Part shown: in pieces, positions 62,170-64,000 of the stretch
How positions within the stretch are numbered: position 1 is the stretch's first letter
How the letters are laid out: each line of letters opens with the position of its first letter
DNA from: JAPPLB01 sp965218555
GTDB lineage: Bacteria; Acidobacteriota; Terriglobia; Bryobacterales; UBA6623
Assembly: GCA_965218555.1 (NCBI GenBank)
Contig: OZ244625.1
Span: 3,162,001 to 3,226,000, forward strand
Reading direction: 5' to 3'
DNA: 64,000 nucleotides
Notes under the pieces: model-generated
What the model was told of the DNA's origin: nothing
What the model saw: the letters and a program-made list of their open reading frames with translations, nothing else
Database searches by the model: none
Position numbers and translations under genes: made by a program

Positions 62170-64000
62170 TGTCTCGTTACGAATTCGTCAAGGTTCAGCA
62201 AGACGCGAGAGGCGGCCGTCCACGCCGCCAGGAGCGGCTTGTCACCGCTCTCCGGAGCTTCGCCGATTACGTCTTGGATCGCTTCTGGGTGAGTGCGGAA
62301 GTCATCGACCATGCGGGACAGGAACGATTGCAAACGATGCTCCTCCTGCTGCTCCGGCAGACGGGTCAAGCAGCGTTCGAAGACGTAGCGGATGCGGTCG
62401 GAACGGGTTGCGCCCCCCTGCTCCAGGGTCGCTTTCGCGAGGGCGCGTGAGAACTCGGTCTGTGTCTGATCGTTGAGCAGACTCAACGCCTGAAGAGGCG
62501 TGTTCGAGCGGTTGCGTCTCGTAGTAGTCGCTTGTGCGTTGGGGGCGTCGAACATGGCGAGGCCCGGATAAGCGGCGGAGCGCCGGAAGAAAGTATACAT
62601 GCCGCGGCGGTAGCGTTCGGTCCCCTCGGCGGTCTTCCACTCCCGATTGACCTGAGTAAACTGCCCGAATCCTTCCGGCTGAGGCGGAAAGACGCTGGCC
62701 CCCCCGATCTTGGGTGTCAGAAGGCCTGATGCGGTCAATGCGGCATCCCGGATCAACTCCGCTTCCAAACGCAGCCGGTTCTGCCGGGCGAGGAGTCGAT
62801 TCCCTGGATCGATTTCGGACAACTCCGGCCGCATGGCCGACGACTGTCGATAGGTTGCCGAGGTGACGATCAACCGGTGTATCTCCTTGAGACCCCAATC
62901 CCGGTGGACAAGCTCGGAAGCGAGCCAGTCGAGCAATTGCGGATGGCTCGGCTGCGTGCCTTGCGAGCCGAAGTCGTTTTCTGTTTGGACGAGTCCGAGA
63001 CCGAAATACCGCTGCCATATTCGATTCACCGTCACCCGCGAGGTAAGCGGGTTGTCGGGTGACATCAGCCAACGAGCCAAATCAAGTCGATTCGGCTTTT
63101 CGGTCTTGGGAAGCGACGGCAAAACGGCGGGGGTGCCGGGTTCAACCGTTTCGCCGCGCTGCGTAAAATCACCCGACACATGGATGAAAGCTTCGCGTGG
63201 TTGCGGCAACTCACGCATGATTAGTGTAGACTCGATTTTCGGTTCGGCGGCCCGCAGTGCCTTGAGACCGTCGCGGCGGGCCTGCCATGCCGGGTCTTTC
63301 GAGACGAAGAAGCGGTCGAGCACTCCCTTCTGATGCTCCACTCGCTGCTCGGGCGGTGTTGCAAGGATCTCCAGGATGTGAGGCTCGAATTCCGCGCGCT
63401 CCTTCTCGGACAGCTCGCGTTCCCAGTTGGCGAGTTTCTTCTTAAACTCGGTCTCGTAGGCTTCGAGTTCATCCTGGAGGATCGAGGCCTGATGCCGCAG
63501 CGCTTCCCGTCGCGTAAAGTCCGCCGGCTCGCCAAACTCGAGAATCGGGTCCATCGTGCGCTTGTTGCCCTCTGCAACGGACAACTCGCCGCTCAGCTCG
63601 TCAATGCTGTTGAAGAAAGCGTAGAGCTGATAGAAATCTTTCTGTGAGATCGGGTCGAACTTGTGGTCGTGGCAACGGGCACAACCGATAGTCAGGCCCA
63701 AGAAAGCTGCGCCGGTCGTGCTGACGCGATCGACGACCGCCTCGACGCGGTACTGCTCGAAATCGATACCGCCCTCCTCGTTGATCATCGTGTTGCGGTG
63801 GAAGCCGGTTGCGATGAGCTGGTTTGTGGTTGGACTCGGTAGCAAGTCGCCGGCAAGCTGCTCGGTGACAAACCGGTCAAACGGCATATTGTCGTTAAGC
63901 GCATTGATGACCCAGTCGCGGTATCTCCACATCGAGCGGTTGCCATCGATCGAGTAGCCGTTCGAATCGGCGTAGCGGGCAATATCGAGCCAATGACGTC
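62166..64000 (-). CDS. DUF1549/DUF1553 (PSD1-type) protein, N-terminus outside the window
   Basis: The open frame continues past 64000; the last visible upstream codons read RHWLDIARYADSNGY, the DUF1549 core. A c-type-heme-like CxxCH site is seen in GLTIGCARCHDHKFDPISQKDFYQLYAFFNS. The C-terminal DUF1553 part has RLDLARWLMSPDNPLTSRVTVNRIWQRYFG and NSVFFRRS-like MYTFFRRSAAYPGLAMFDAPNAQ. A planctomycete-type cytochrome domain (PSD1) is usually at the missing N-terminus. Partner of the DUF1501 gene, overlapping as ATGA. Confidence 0.92.
   Translation of the reverse strand, partial: RHWLDIARYADSNGYSIDGNRSMWRYRDWVINALNDNMPFDRFVTEQLAGDLLPSPTTNQLIATGFHRNTMINEEGGIDFEQYRVEAVVDRVSTTGAAFLGLTIGCARCHDHKFDPISQKDFYQLYAFFNSIDELSGELSVAEGNKRTMDPILEFGEPADFTRREALRHQASILQDELEAYETEFKKKLANWERELSEKERAEFEPHILEILATPPEQRVEHQKGVLDRFFVSKDPAWQARRDGLKALRAAEPKIESTLIMRELPQPREAFIHVSGDFTQRGETVEPGTPAVLPSLPKTEKPNRLDLARWLMSPDNPLTSRVTVNRIWQRYFGLGLVQTENDFGSQGTQPSHPQLLDWLASELVHRDWGLKEIHRLIVTSATYRQSSAMRPELSEIDPGNRLLARQNRLRLEAELIRDAALTASGLLTPKIGGASVFPPQPEGFGQFTQVNREWKTAEGTERYRRGMYTFFRRSAAYPGLAMFDAPNAQATTTRRNRSNTPLQALSLLNDQTQTEFSRALAKATLEQGGATRSDRIRYVFERCLTRLPEQQEEHRLQSFLSRMVDDFRTHPEAIQDVIGEAPESGDKPLLAAWTAASRVLLNLDEFVTRQ

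Overview
The window looks like chromosomal DNA of a high-GC Acidobacteriota, probably of the Solibacter/Bryobacter type. Pointers are a TonB-dependent receptor with the acidobacterial N-terminal carboxypeptidase-regulatory domain, a DUF1501/DUF1553 pair, many Tat-exported oxidoreductases and hydrolases, an NtrY/NtrX pair, and a sigma-70 without region 1.1. This placement is inferred from gene content only.

Layout. 1-5.9 kb: two same-orientation copies of one IS110 element (the first cut by the window edge) flank a SurA-like chaperone and a YhaM-like exoribonuclease. Each copy abuts a REP-bounded repeat, and the second repeat lies just upstream of a low-GC methyltransferase that has lost a normal start. 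6-12.2 kb: an orphan BlaI-type repressor converges on a tight minus-strand ebo metabolite-traffic operon (eboD, a small unknown gene, eboB, eboE, eboC, eboF). 12.5-20.1 kb: a secreted protein, ntrYX, a seven-bladed FG-GAP lipoprotein and RNase J, which seems to start at CTG. 20.1-30 kb: Tat aldo/keto reductase, SSS symporter with a 47-residue partner, xylose-isomerase-like protein, GH29-like and beta-propeller secreted proteins, a divergent Nramp-fold transporter and a secreted protein of unknown function. These look like a carbohydrate/solute scavenging neighbourhood.

30-34.6 kb: small conserved proteins, dUTPase, tRNA-Gly(GCC) and tRNA-Cys(GCA), then a decayed tyrosine recombinase and a serine hydrolase between two diverged direct repeats, which reads as an old island beside the tRNAs. 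34.5-46.3 kb: methyltransferase, GNAT acetyltransferase, a broken TonB-dependent receptor, an orphan short pyruvate-dehydrogenase-E1-like protein, a thioredoxin/TonB-C protein, an ABC-2 exporter and two stretches of gene debris. 46.3-53.5 kb: Gfo/Idh/MocA oxidoreductase, CocE/NonD hydrolase, two small outer-membrane barrels, PlsC, and an amidase split from its Tat leader by one in-frame stop.

53.5-57.7 kb: the ATP-grasp/alpha-E/transglutaminase set, with a frameshift in the ATP-grasp gene, ends at a 20-bp perfect hairpin facing a glycosyltransferase. 57.7-60.6 kb: rpoD with a tandem partial duplication that created a free-standing sigma region-4 gene immediately downstream, then nrdR. 60.7-64 kb: DUF1501/DUF1553 pair running off the window.

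The most unusual items are the sigma-4 mini-gene behind rpoD, the ebo operon with a small unknown protein and no full-length EboA, the IS110/REP association with a candidate bridge RNA, and the CTG-initiated RNase J.
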